Part shown: positions 1 through 7,388 of the stretch, piece after piece
How the letters are laid out: every line of letters starts with the position of its first letter
How positions within the stretch are numbered: position 1 is the stretch's first letter
Assembly (NCBI GenBank): GCA_016206815.1
Contig: JACQQT010000018.1
Location: 1 to 13,019 of the forward strand
Length of the DNA: 13,019 nt
Origin: Candidatus Omnitrophota bacterium
GTDB lineage: Bacteria; Omnitrophota; Omnitrophia; Omnitrophales; Danuiimicrobiaceae
Reading direction: 5' to 3'
Notes under the pieces: model-generated
The model's input: only the letters and a program-made list of their open reading frames with translations
What the model was told of the DNA's origin: nothing
The model's database searches: none
Made by a program: the position numbers and the translations under genes

Positions 1-774
1 ATACTCCGAATCTCCCATATCGCGCTCGAACGTCGTTTCTCTGCCGATACTTTTGGGTTCCGTCCACGGAATCACCGGACTGTCATCCAATCCTCCGGAC
101 AGCTTTTGGAATTCAACACCCCACAGACCGAAATGCTGCTCTAAAAAAGAGCCGGAAGCCTGAGCCACTTGACCCAAGGTCTTCAGTCCCAGGCGATTCA
201 TTTCCCGCTCCGTCGCCTTGCCGATCCCGGGCATCGCCCGCACCGGAAGCGGCGCCAGGAATTCCGTTTCCTTTCCCGGTTCAATTTGAATGAGCCCGTT
301 TGGTTTCGCTTGGTCTACCGCAATTTTCGAAACGAGTTTACTGGACGCAATCCCCACGGTAGCCGGCAGCCGAAGCTCTTGAGCCAAGTATTCTCTAATC
401 AATTTCCCAAATCCCACCAGATCCGGATAAATCAAATGGCACTCGCTCACGTCTAAATAGAACTCGTCAATGGAGGCTTGTTCGACCACCGGCGCAACTT
501 CCATGAGAAAAGTTTTTACCCGGCTTGATAACTTCGAGTATGTTTCGAAATCGGGCGGAAGGAAAATCCCTTGGGGACACAATCGTTTGGCCTGTGCCGC
601 CGGCATGGCAGATCGGACACCGAACGCCCGCGCTTCATAAGAAGCGGAAGAAACCACACCCCTCGCCGTGGCATTGCCTCCCACCATCACCGGTTTTCCG
701 ATCAGACCTGGATTTTTAACGCGCTCGCAGGAGACAAAGAAACAATCTAAATCGAGATGAACGATGGTGCGCAT
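1..774 (-). CDS. dinB: DNA polymerase IV (DinB, Y-family translesion polymerase), partial
   Basis: Y-family polymerase that copies damaged DNA. The 258 visible residues start at the ATG at 774 and run off the window at base 1, so the C-terminal little-finger domain is mostly missing (full DinB is about 350-420 aa). Seen: the N-terminal palm motif HLDLDCFFVSCE with catalytic Asp8 and the usual Phe pair (steric gate); the second catalytic motif SIDEFYLD with Asp103 and Glu104; the conserved segment TVGIASSKLVSKIA (residues 139-152); and a helix-hairpin-helix motif MPGIGKATE near 181-189. No strong ribosome site precedes the ATG. Two small genes on the same strand end 32 bases upstream, so it is probably the third gene of a small operon. 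Family assignment is secure. DinB rather than another Y-family member (ImuB, UmuC) is inferred from the intact catalytic residues. Confidence 0.93.
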   Translation of the reverse strand, partial: MRTIVHLDLDCFFVSCERVKNPGLIGKPVMVGGNATARGVVSSASYEARAFGVRSAMPAAQAKRLCPQGIFLPPDFETYSKLSSRVKTFLMEVAPVVEQASIDEFYLDVSECHLIYPDLVGFGKLIREYLAQELRLPATVGIASSKLVSKIAVDQAKPNGLIQIEPGKETEFLAPLPVRAMPGIGKATEREMNRLGLKTLGQVAQASGSFLEQHFGLWGVEFQKLSGGLDDSPVIPWTEPKSIGRETTFERDMGDSEY

Positions 775-806
775 ACGAAAAACTTCGCCTCAAAAGCGGA
801 GGTATT

Positions 807-1091
807 TCAGGACTTGGGGCCTGGGGCGGTCAGTTCTTTTTTTCGGGCAAGCAAATGGCGGGCAAAATCCGAACGAAAACCGCCCATTTTTTCCTGAACC
901 GATTTTAAATCCTTCTCAATTTCTTCAAGGGTCATGCGGGTTACTTTTTTCCGCTGTTTCGCCTTCGGCGCTTGAGCCGGAGGAGGCTCGGGTTTTTCTT
1001 TCTCCTGCTGCTTCTCCGCTTTCGCCGGAGCCTTTGTTTCTTCCTGAGGCTTGTCTTGAGGGGGTTTGTCTTGCTCTTTTTCTTCGGTCAT
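807..1091 (-). CDS. Hypothetical small charged protein upstream of dinB
   Basis: Unrecognised 94-aa protein. Residues 1-48 are a low-complexity stretch of Lys, Glu, Pro, Gln and Ala with no hydrophobic segment, probably disordered. Residues 50-90 look ordered and helical, with TRMTLEEIEKDL and a Phe/Arg/Leu-rich tail ending in LLARKKEL. No signal peptide or membrane segment is visible. The ATG at 1091 lies 4 bases after the stop of the preceding gene (1096-1488), and the stop lies 32 bases before dinB, so co-transcription of all three is likely. The start has only a weak purine-rich ribosome site. The tight spacing supports a real gene; function is unknown. Confidence 0.6.
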   Translation of the reverse strand: MTEEKEQDKPPQDKPQEETKAPAKAEKQQEKEKPEPPPAQAPKAKQRKKVTRMTLEEIEKDLKSVQEKMGGFRSDFARHLLARKKELTAPGPKS

Positions 1092-1095
1092 TTTG

Positions 1096-1488
1096 TCACT
1101 TCATCGCCATTTGTGCGATCAACGCCTGTCTGCGAGACCGGATTTGATTCAGCAAAAAAGAAGCGGCATCCGATGTTCCATCCATGGATCCCCGGCTTTC
1201 CGCCAACTGGGCGTGCTGCCAAAGAACGCGCCTGAACGTATCGTTTTCTGCGATGGCAATCTCAAGACGCTTGCGAAGATAGGCGAGCGTATTGGCATCT
1301 TTGGGGCAGCGTTCCTTATTAATCAAAAGGTCGATGACTTCGATACAGCGGTCGATGGCCAAAGAATTACCGCGGATCTGGCGGCGGATCAACTGAACTT
1401 CCCTATCCGCTAAAACGCCCGGGAAAATCTTGGGGGAACACTTCGTTTTCTTTTTGTCTGACTTTTCTTTCATCCGATCATCCCGCAT
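1096..1488 (-). CDS. Hypothetical helical protein, first gene of the dinB cluster
   Basis: Unrecognised 130-aa soluble protein. A Lys-rich N-terminus (residues 6-16) is followed by a mostly helical, charged region with two Cys (residues 17 and 56) and no clear motif or membrane segment. The longest frame starts at the ATG at 1488. A second ATG at 1473 (125 aa) has a better-placed GGGA ribosome site seven bases ahead, so the true start may be there. It ends 4 bases before the next small gene and is transcribed toward dinB. A frameshifted single gene with its neighbour was considered, but each has its own start and stop and their composition differs. Function cannot be assigned. Confidence 0.6.
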   Translation of the reverse strand: MRDDRMKEKSDKKKTKCSPKIFPGVLADREVQLIRRQIRGNSLAIDRCIEVIDLLINKERCPKDANTLAYLRKRLEIAIAENDTFRRVLWQHAQLAESRGSMDGTSDAASFLLNQIRSRRQALIAQMAMK

Positions 1489-1538
1489 CCAAATGATGCG
1501 CGTTATTTCTTGAAGCCTACACTACGAAAACTTTGAAG

Positions 1539-2396
1539 TCAAGGCGTCAGTTCAAAAAAAATCGCTTCCGGTCTGCACGCAAAACGCGGAAAAAGCGTCC
1601 TGCCCGCTCCGAGCCCGCGCGAAATAAAAACTTTGATTCCTTGATAGTCGTGTAATCCTTCGACATACCGGCGCGGGAGTTTTGTTTCACAGACGAGCGG
1701 CCCGATCAAGGGAAATCGAAGCTGCCCGCCGTGTGTATGTCCGGCAAAAGCGAAATCGACACCGCGATGCGATAATTTGAGCAGCCCGTCCAGGTGGTGA
1801 ATCAATAAAATATTAAAAGTCTCCGGGCTCAAACCGTGAAGCGCGCGTTCAAAATCAATCTGCTGAGTGACCGGATCGTCGGTCCCGCCGATCAACACCG
1901 GATTGCCGTGCACTTCAAGCCGAGTCGATTCATTGACGAGGACCCGGATCCCGATGCGTTTCATCTCCGAAACAAACTGAGAAACATTATTACGGTGAAG
2001 GGTGGTTTTTCCCAAACCCAAGTGATAACGAACATTATCCATCGCCTCATAGTTGTAGTACTCATGGTTCCCTAAAACCAAAAAGGTACCGTAACGCGCA
2101 CGCAGGCCCGAGAGAAGGCGCGCGGCGGTTTCGATTCCGCCGTCATCATCGATCACATCACCGGTAATAAAAATCAAATCCGGATTCAGCATCGAAAGCT
2201 TTTGGAAGAAAGCGCGTTTGGAACCTTCTTTCTTCACAAAGTGGATGTCCGAAAGATGAAGAACGGTGATCGGCTTCCTCAGTTTTTTTTGCCCGCGGAC
2301 TGTGACGCACTTTAAACGATACCAGTTCGGTTCGATGAAAAAAATCCAAAAAACGAATGCGAAGAAAGCAACCACAATCCCTAATCCCCAAATCAC
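1539..2396 (-). CDS. Membrane-anchored calcineurin-like metallophosphoesterase (YkuE/YaeI-like)
   Basis: 285-aa phosphoesterase of the YkuE/YaeI type, held in the membrane by one N-terminal hydrophobic segment (residues 2-21, rich in Phe, Val, Ile) that likely leaves the enzyme tethered to the membrane. All five metal-binding blocks are present: HLSDIHF (Asp50, His52), GDVID (Asp80), GNHE (Asn110, His111), LIHH (His200/201) and GHTHGGQ (His220, His222). Such enzymes use two metal ions to cleave phosphoesters. Relatives include lipid-directed enzymes such as the LpxG-type UDP-2,3-diacylglucosamine hydrolases, but the substrate cannot be read here. The start is GTG at 2396, whose GTGA overlaps the stop of the aminotransferase gene by 4 bases, implying translational coupling. 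Confidence 0.9.
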   Translation of the reverse strand: MIWGLGIVVAFFAFVFWIFFIEPNWYRLKCVTVRGQKKLRKPITVLHLSDIHFVKKEGSKRAFFQKLSMLNPDLIFITGDVIDDDGGIETAARLLSGLRARYGTFLVLGNHEYYNYEAMDNVRYHLGLGKTTLHRNNVSQFVSEMKRIGIRVLVNESTRLEVHGNPVLIGGTDDPVTQQIDFERALHGLSPETFNILLIHHLDGLLKLSHRGVDFAFAGHTHGGQLRFPLIGPLVCETKLPRRYVEGLHDYQGIKVFISRGLGAGRTLFPRFACRPEAIFFELTP

Positions 2397-3565
2397 GGCT
2401 GTCTTAACTCCTCTTTTAATGTCTTCAACAAATGTTTGATCTCTGACGCGGTATTGTAAATGTGCGGGGCCACCCGGATCCCGCCGCCCCGCGGGGAAAC
2501 ATAAATGCGTTTCGCTAAGAGATGCTTCGTCAATTTTGCGGCATTCTTAACCCGAAAAACCACAATGCCGGAACGCTCAGACGGCGCCAAAGGCGAAAGA
2601 ATTTCAAAACCTTCTTTGCTGAGGCGCTCGATCAAACAATCGGTGAGGAAACGGATTCGCTTCCAAACGTTTTCAAAACCGATTCCGGCCAGATATTCAA
2701 TGGCCGCCCCCATCGCAAAAATATGCGGAAAGGGCGGACATCCATATTCGTACCGGGAGGCATCTTGTTTCGGTTTCGCACTCCGGTTGTCGAATTTCTC
2801 CGGATGGTCCACACTGCGCCAACCGCACGAATCAGGCTTCAACTTTTGAATCCATTTCTTGCGCAGGTAAAGAATGCCGCCGCCATAACCTGCCATGAGC
2901 CATTTATAACTATTGGTTGCCAAAAAATCGATCCGGCTTTGCTTGACATTAATCGGCAAATACCCAAATCCCTGCGTGGCGTTCACCACCAAAAAACGAT
3001 CGCCTTTCAATTTTCCGAGAGCATCCAAATCTTGCCGGAACCCGTTTTGAAACTGCACAAAACTGGTCAGTATTGTCTTAATACCCCCATCCCTGCCTTC
3101 CCCCATAAAGGGGGAAGGAGTTCCGCCGATTTTCCTCCCCCCCTGTGGGGGAGGATTAAGGTGGGGGGTATAATCAACAATCCCATCGATAGGTTTTATA
3201 AATTTCATCTTTGTCCCTCGGTAAACCCAAGGAACGGTGGTCGCCGGAAATTCGATGGAATTGGTCAATACCCCGCCTTTGTCCGCAATCAGTTCGGCAA
3301 TTAAATTCATGCCGTGTGACGTGCTCGTCGTAAACGCAATTTCCCCCGGCTCTGCGCCAATCAACCGAGCTACTTGACGCCTCACCGCTTCCCGCCTTGC
3401 GATCCAACGGTTCCAGGAAAAATCGGCAAAGCCGCCCAGCTCATCATAGTAACGAAGGGTTTGCCGGTAAACGGGCGTCGGGATCGGAGACGCAGAAGCG
3501 TGATCGAGATAGGTAAACCGTTCGGTAATCGGAAAATCTTTTCGAATTTTATTCCAGTTAACCAT
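2393..3565 (-). CDS. Aminotransferase class V family PLP enzyme with an in-frame repeat insertion
   Basis: 390-aa fold-type I PLP enzyme. Seen: YLDHASASPIP near the N-terminus, TTSTSHGMNLIA (residues 79-90) for phosphate/PLP contacts, NATQGFGYLP (195-204), and the PLP lysine Lys221 in TNSYKWLMAGYGGG. The C-terminal domain ends with RGGGIRVAPHIYNT. The RxGxxC loop cysteine of SufS/CsdA desulfurases is not seen; the only cysteines are 247, 276 and 310. A cysteine desulfurase is therefore unlikely and the substrate is unknown; isopenicillin-N-epimerase-like or selenocysteine-lyase-like relatives are closer. Residues about 132-161 are encoded by a palindromic repeat and are Pro/Gly-rich, unlike the rest. 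No ribosome site precedes the ATG at 3565; another repeat lies 12 bases upstream. The gene overlaps the downstream phosphoesterase by 4 bases. Confidence 0.88.
   Translation of the reverse strand: MVNWNKIRKDFPITERFTYLDHASASPIPTPVYRQTLRYYDELGGFADFSWNRWIARREAVRRQVARLIGAEPGEIAFTTSTSHGMNLIAELIADKGGVLTNSIEFPATTVPWVYRGTKMKFIKPIDGIVDYTPHLNPPPQGGRKIGGTPSPFMGEGRDGGIKTILTSFVQFQNGFRQDLDALGKLKGDRFLVVNATQGFGYLPINVKQSRIDFLATNSYKWLMAGYGGGILYLRKKWIQKLKPDSCGWRSVDHPEKFDNRSAKPKQDASRYEYGCPPFPHIFAMGAAIEYLAGIGFENVWKRIRFLTDCLIERLSKEGFEILSPLAPSERSGIVVFRVKNAAKLTKHLLAKRIYVSPRGGGIRVAPHIYNTASEIKHLLKTLKEELRQP
3081..3171. repeat. Palindromic dispersed-repeat-like element inside the aminotransferase gene
   Basis: A 91-bp element with nested inverted repeats. 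Outer arms ATACCCCC (3081-3088) and GGGGGTAT (3164-3171) enclose two hairpins: CCTTCCCCC/GGGGGAAGG (3096-3104 with 3110-3118) and TCCTCCCCC/GGGGGAGGA (3133-3141 with 3147-3155). Read on the minus strand in the gene's frame it gives HLNPPPQGGRKIGG followed by TPSPFMGEGRDGG. I recognise that peptide type as the translation of repeats scattered in many bacterial genomes. It keeps the frame open, so the gene appears to tolerate it. Confidence 0.85.
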
Positions 3566-3576
3566 AAAAGGACATC

Positions 3577-3652
3577 GTCATTGCGAGCGAAGCGAAGCAA
3601 TCCCGAAATAGAGATTGCTTCGGCCTTGTTTTGACCGTTGCCTCGCAATGAC
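3577..3652. repeat. Intergenic palindromic repeat between apgM and the aminotransferase gene
   Basis: A 76-bp element bounded by a perfect 11-bp inverted repeat, GTCATTGCGAG (3577-3587) and CTCGCAATGAC (3642-3652). An inner hairpin pairs AAGCAATC (3595-3602) with GATTGCTT (3613-3620). The pattern matches a family I know from many bacterial genomes. It occupies most of the 92-base gap between the apgM stop (3658) and the next ATG (3565), on the transcript of both genes, so it could form a hairpin affecting mRNA stability or read-through. Confidence 0.85.
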
Positions 3653-3657
3653 AAACA

Positions 3658-4854
3658 TTAGCGCGGCCAACCATGAACCAACCGCGCCATTAACGCATAG
3701 CCTTGCTCAAGTTTGATACGCGTCACATTTGCATTAGCTTCCGTGTAAGATTTTTGGGAAGCTTGAGACACATCTGAACCGGCAAAGATAAACGGAACCG
3801 GTTCGGCCACGTGGGTTTTTTTCACGATCGGGGTGTAATGATCCGGTGCTACAAAAAGCCGCCAATCTTTTTCTTGCTTCAAATGTTGAACGACAGGCGC
3901 CACGATATGCCGGTCTATATTTTCGATCGCGCGGACCTTCTCGGACACATTTCCCGTATGTCCCGCTTCATCGGTCGCTTCTACATGAACGAAAACGAGG
4001 TCGAGCCTCCGGAGGGCATCGATCGCATAACGGCCTTTTGCCTGATAATCGGTATCGAAGTAACCGGTCGCGCCGGGCACATTGATGATTTCCCAACCGA
4101 CATAACGGCCCAGACCGTTCAGGAGATCGACTGCGGAAATGACGCCCCCGGAAATCCCGTATTTTTCTTGAAAGGATTCCAGCTTGGGAGCCGGACCGCC
4201 TCCCCACAGCCAAATCATATTCGCCGGCTTTTTGCCTTTTTTGATCCGCGCTTCATTCACCGGATGTGCGGAAAGTATTTTCTTTGACCGTTCCGTCAGA
4301 TCGATCAAAAGTTGTGCGCCTTTTCCCCGAGGCCAATGCTGCCGGTAAGCATTGCCTTGAAAGTCATGCGGCTGATCGGTTTGAACCGCCAGGTCATCGG
4401 CGCGCCGATACAACAGGATATGCCGGTACATTTTTCCGGGATGAAACGAAATGACATCCGAGCCTAAACGCTTTTGAAGTTCTTGAATCAAAAGATCCGC
4501 TTCTTCGGTGGAAATATGATCGGCCGAATAATCCGTCAGGATTCCGTTTTCCTCGTGAACCAAATTACAGCGAAACGCCAGCTCGCCCGGTTTCAAAACA
4601 ATCCCCAAGTTAGCCGCTTCCAGCGGCGCTCTTCCGCTGTAGCCCACCTTGGGATCATACCCCATCAAAGACAGGCCGCACACATCACTTCCGGGATACA
4701 TGCCGTCCGGACAGGTCTTGAGCGTTCCCAAAATGGAGTGATAGCATAACTCATCCAAATGGGGCTTTTTCGCAGCTTCCAGCGGCGTCTTGCCTCCTAA
4801 TTCCTCAAGCGGCCAATCCCCTACGCCGTCCGGAACGATCACGATTCGTTTCAT
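3658..4854 (-). CDS. apgM: 2,3-bisphosphoglycerate-independent phosphoglycerate mutase, archaeal type (ApgM)
   Basis: Interconverts 3- and 2-phosphoglycerate in lower glycolysis/gluconeogenesis without the bisphosphoglycerate cofactor. The 398-aa length fits the aPGAM family of the alkaline phosphatase superfamily. Seen: KRIVIVPDGVGDWP with metal-binding Asp9; the phosphoserine motif GSDVCGLSLMGYDP with Ser62; GYSGRAPLEAANLGI; the central WLWGGGPAP; and the C-terminal metal motifs HVEATDEAGHTG and APDHYTPI. I chose the ATG at 4854 because GGAGG lies 5 bases ahead of it. An in-frame ATG at 4881 would add nine residues but has no such site. It heads a same-strand run with the aminotransferase and phosphoesterase, and its 5' region is shared with the divergent gene at 4984. 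Related homoserine-kinase-like paralogues exist, but the motifs favour the mutase. Confidence 0.92.
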   Translation of the reverse strand: MKRIVIVPDGVGDWPLEELGGKTPLEAAKKPHLDELCYHSILGTLKTCPDGMYPGSDVCGLSLMGYDPKVGYSGRAPLEAANLGIVLKPGELAFRCNLVHEENGILTDYSADHISTEEADLLIQELQKRLGSDVISFHPGKMYRHILLYRRADDLAVQTDQPHDFQGNAYRQHWPRGKGAQLLIDLTERSKKILSAHPVNEARIKKGKKPANMIWLWGGGPAPKLESFQEKYGISGGVISAVDLLNGLGRYVGWEIINVPGATGYFDTDYQAKGRYAIDALRRLDLVFVHVEATDEAGHTGNVSEKVRAIENIDRHIVAPVVQHLKQEKDWRLFVAPDHYTPIVKKTHVAEPVPFIFAGSDVSQASQKSYTEANANVTRIKLEQGYALMARLVHGWPR

Positions 4855-4983
4855 TCGATCCTCCAAAAGAGCATCTATCATAAATCAGGAGCCCCTATTT
4901 GGCAAACCTTATAGGGGACAGGAAAACAAAAAAGTGTAGAAGCCAAGCTGATTATCATTACAATAACCATAAAGAAAACCGGT

Positions 4984-6045
4984 ATGACGAAAAAGTTAAT
5001 GAAACCGCACATAGGGAAAGGCTATCTGTTCGTTATTTGCCTGCTGGCTTTTGCGCCTTTGCTGAAAGCTGAGGCGCCGGGCGTGACGGTCCAAACGCAC
5101 GACGGCCAGTACCGTGCGACGCTGGAAATCATTTTGAAGCGCGCCGCCCATTTCATTCGCGAGGAAGATTCCTCCGCCTCAAACCTTGGATTTCGATCGC
5201 GCCGAAACATCCTGGGCGGGCTGGCTCAAACGCATCGCACCATCGTTCTTAAAAATTTCAAGGAATCGCTTGCGCTCACCGTTGAGGGCGGAAGAGCTCT
5301 CCTGGATCAAAAAAATTTGAGGGAAGCCAAAAACCGATTGGAAGCAGCTCAAAAAAAATACTCGGACAACCCTATCAGCTGGCTATTGCTCGGCGACCTA
5401 TATGATCTGGAAGGAGAAAAGGGTGAAGCGATGCATTACTACCTCGGTTTCTGGGAACATGTGAGTTCCAAGGATCGCTTGGGACTGGTGTCGCTCCTCT
5501 TCAGTGAATCCGATAAAATCTTAGTTTCAAAACACGTCCAAGACAAACTCCGCTCTTACGGATTCCAGCCGCCGCAGAACCGCCGCATCAGTGATTTCTC
5601 GTTTTTCCCGAAACCCAAAAGCAATCGCCTTACTTTCTCAACGCTGCTCGTTGCCTACCTCTTGCCTCTCCTGGTTGTCATGGGAATTCCTTTTCTGCTG
5701 TTGAGGCGGCTCTTGATCGAAGACACTTCGCGGAGGATTGATCGAATTTTTTATCAAGCTTATTTTGTTCTGATCGGTGCCTATTTAATCTGGCTTGCTC
5801 ATTTATTTTTTAATGTGCCGCCTGTCTTCAAACCGGCGGAATGGGAAGTATTGGCGTTCATCGCGGCGGGCGGGATCTTCATTGCGATTGCCGAACATTT
5901 GAGAGATTTCTTCGGCTACCGGAAGGAAGCAAGCGAATCGGGAACCGCTTTCTGCCCGCACTGCAAAAAAGTGACCCTGAAAATAGTATCGATCTGTCCT
6001 TTCTGCAATCGTGAAATCAACCGACCAAAAGGCGGGAAGCGTTAA
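4984..6045 (+). CDS. Hypothetical membrane protein with signal peptide, TPR-like region and C-terminal zinc ribbon
   Basis: 353-aa protein I cannot assign to a named family. Order: a signal-peptide-like hydrophobic segment at residues 13-28 ending LLKAEA; a probably extracytoplasmic helical region in which residues 101-160 resemble a tetratricopeptide pair (ALLDQKNLREAKNRLEAA then WLLLGDLYDLEGEKGEAM); three membrane segments (about 219-241, 257-277, 287-305); and a C-terminal zinc ribbon with CPHC (Cys324, Cys327) and CPFC (Cys338, Cys341). With the first segment cleaved, the ribbon would be cytoplasmic. The start at 4984 has no clear ribosome site; another ATG at 4999 is possible. A TACAAT box at 4959-4964 could be its -10 element, but no good -35 is seen. 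It is one of only two plus-strand genes here, divergent from apgM. Confidence 0.75.
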   Translation: MTKKLMKPHIGKGYLFVICLLAFAPLLKAEAPGVTVQTHDGQYRATLEIILKRAAHFIREEDSSASNLGFRSRRNILGGLAQTHRTIVLKNFKESLALTVEGGRALLDQKNLREAKNRLEAAQKKYSDNPISWLLLGDLYDLEGEKGEAMHYYLGFWEHVSSKDRLGLVSLLFSESDKILVSKHVQDKLRSYGFQPPQNRRISDFSFFPKPKSNRLTFSTLLVAYLLPLLVVMGIPFLLLRRLLIEDTSRRIDRIFYQAYFVLIGAYLIWLAHLFFNVPPVFKPAEWEVLAFIAAGGIFIAIAEHLRDFFGYRKEASESGTAFCPHCKKVTLKIVSICPFCNREINRPKGGKR

Positions 6046-6082
6046 GTAACAGTACATAAGTTTTTCATATTTAAAGTCCTAT

Positions 6083-6217
6083 GTCATTCCGGCCGACCGA
6101 AGGGAGAGCCGGAATCCAGAGAAGCGAACGCTGGATTCCCGCCGTTCCGACCGAACGGTGCCGGATGACCGAGCGGCCGACCGCCGCTTGACCGACCGGC
6201 GCTTGCGCGGGAATGAC
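6083..6217. repeat. Palindromic repeat element between convergent genes
   Basis: A 135-bp element filling most of the 200-base gap between the gene ending at 6045 and the convergent gene ending at 6246. Outer inverted repeats are GTCATTCC (6083-6090) and GGAATGAC (6210-6217). An inner perfect hairpin pairs GGAATCCAG (6111-6119) with CTGGATTCC (6131-6139). The heptamer CCGACCG occurs four times, at 6093, 6147, 6177 and 6192. No run of T follows the hairpins, so an intrinsic terminator is not shown. The right end recurs in inverted form at 11581-11607. Confidence 0.85.
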
Positions 6218-6245
6218 AAACATTAAAAGACTTTTGAACGACTAC

Positions 6246-6584
6246 CTAGACGATTGAACGTGATACCACTTTTTGGGCAAGCGGAACCGAGGTGCGCGGG
6301 ACGATAATGCCGTAACCCTTCAGCAGATTTCCGTGAATATCCTTCCGGCCCTGCTCATAAACAAAACACTCCAATTCTTCCTCTTCAAGGTGCGCTTGAA
6401 TTCCCTGAGCTTCGGCCAATGAGTCCGTATCGTAGACTTGAACCCACATTTCGCGCGGACTTTTCTTTGCCTTCAATCGAAAACGATGGTTCGGAGTTTC
6501 TGCTTTTTTCTCCCTGGGCGGGAAAATCTGGCGCAAGAGAACGACTGCGGCAACTCCGACTAAAAGATAAAATAAAATTCTCAT
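6246..6584 (-). CDS. Small membrane-anchored protein with a DUF2007-like domain
   Basis: 112-aa protein, last gene of the nine-gene minus-strand run. Residues 2-20 form one hydrophobic segment, followed by a basic linker. Residues 46-108 look like a DUF2007-type domain (putative signal-transducing family, ferredoxin-like fold): WVQVYDTDSLAEAQGIQAHL, then a short-loop strand ECFVYEQG, then GYGIIVPRTSVPLAQKVV. The molecular role of such domains is not established. It starts 12 bases after the plsC stop without a visible ribosome site, which fits coupling to plsC translation. The domain call rests on pattern recognition only. Confidence 0.65.
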   Translation of the reverse strand: MRILFYLLVGVAAVVLLRQIFPPREKKAETPNHRFRLKAKKSPREMWVQVYDTDSLAEAQGIQAHLEEEELECFVYEQGRKDIHGNLLKGYGIIVPRTSVPLAQKVVSRSIV

Positions 6585-6596
6585 AGGCGTAGTCTA

Positions 6597-7388
6597 CTAT
6601 ATGGAATGACTTGAAGTCACGGACATTGCTTCGCCCGAAAGCCGCTTTTCCTTGAGCGCACGAATCATTTCGGTACGGACGCGTTCGCAAAACGCCTCGA
6701 CGGACCCGTTGTTTTTTTCGGGCGGGGCCTGGGGCGCTTGAATGGTTAAGGTGACTTCCACGTGGCGGGCCAGGAAACGGCTTCCTTTCGGAATCAGATT
6801 GTTGGTTCCGTCTATCACCACCGGCACCACCGGAACGTTTAACTCGGCCGCCAATTTGAAAGCCCCTATCTTAAAATGTTGAATCTCACCGTCATGGCTC
6901 CTAGTCCCTTCCGGAAAAAATAAAACAGAGGTGCCGCGCCGCAAATAACCCCGTGCCTTCTGAAGCGCGCTTCTGCCGCTTGTGTGGTCGCCGCGAATCA
7001 GCGGAATGTAACCGGCCAGCCAAAGCGCCCAACCCATCAATGGAATCCAAAACAAGTCTTGCTTGGCAATGAATTTAAAAGGATGGTGAATGTGCAAGAC
7101 AGCGATAATATCGGAAATGCTTTGGTGGTTGGCTACGAATATGTAGGTTTCATCCGGCCGTAGATTTTCATACCCTGCGACTTGAACCTTCATCATCGGA
7201 CAAACCGCCAAAACCGCCTTTGCCCAAATAGAAACCAACGGGTGAAGATTTTTTCGATCACGATCAAACGGCAAGATTGCAAGAAAAGCAGCTACCAACG
7301 GAAAAAAAATAAGAAGCGTGACCCAACCAATTAAAAACCAATTGAACATTGAACGAAGTAAATCGAAAAACGGGCGTTCTGGTTTCAT
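6597..7388 (-). CDS. plsC: 1-acyl-sn-glycerol-3-phosphate acyltransferase (PlsC-like)
   Basis: Membrane-associated acyltransferase that adds the second acyl chain to lysophosphatidic acid, giving phosphatidic acid for phospholipid synthesis. At 263 aa it fits the family. Residues 15-40 are a hydrophobic N-terminal anchor. All four blocks are seen: NHQSISD with His88 and Asp93 (the HX4D catalytic pair), a block II-like segment before GYIPLIRG (126-133), FPEGTRS (158-164), and VPVVPVVIDG (185-194). The ATG at 7388 overlaps the NUDIX stop in an ATGA arrangement, so translation is probably coupled. The exact acyl donor and acceptor are not readable, and other LPLAT members cannot be excluded. Confidence 0.88.
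   Translation of the reverse strand: MKPERPFFDLLRSMFNWFLIGWVTLLIFFPLVAAFLAILPFDRDRKNLHPLVSIWAKAVLAVCPMMKVQVAGYENLRPDETYIFVANHQSISDIIAVLHIHHPFKFIAKQDLFWIPLMGWALWLAGYIPLIRGDHTSGRSALQKARGYLRRGTSVLFFPEGTRSHDGEIQHFKIGAFKLAAELNVPVVPVVIDGTNNLIPKGSRFLARHVEVTLTIQAPQAPPEKNNGSVEAFCERVRTEMIRALKEKRLSGEAMSVTSSHSI

Noticed and set aside
2522..3304. A 260-codon open frame on the plus strand
   Set aside because: It lies antisense to the aminotransferase gene, whose protein has clear family motifs; the plus-strand product shows none.
2393..3565. Cysteine desulfurase (SufS/CsdA)
   Set aside because: The fold matches, but the active-site cysteine loop is absent.
4855..4983. Divergent promoters between apgM and the membrane protein gene
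   Set aside because: TATAAG (minus) and TACAAT (plus) boxes are visible, but neither has an acceptable -35 at the right distance, so I did not list them as features.
6083..6217. Bidirectional intrinsic terminator between convergent genes
   Set aside because: Hairpins are present but neither strand has a following T-run; the structure is better explained as a dispersed repeat.
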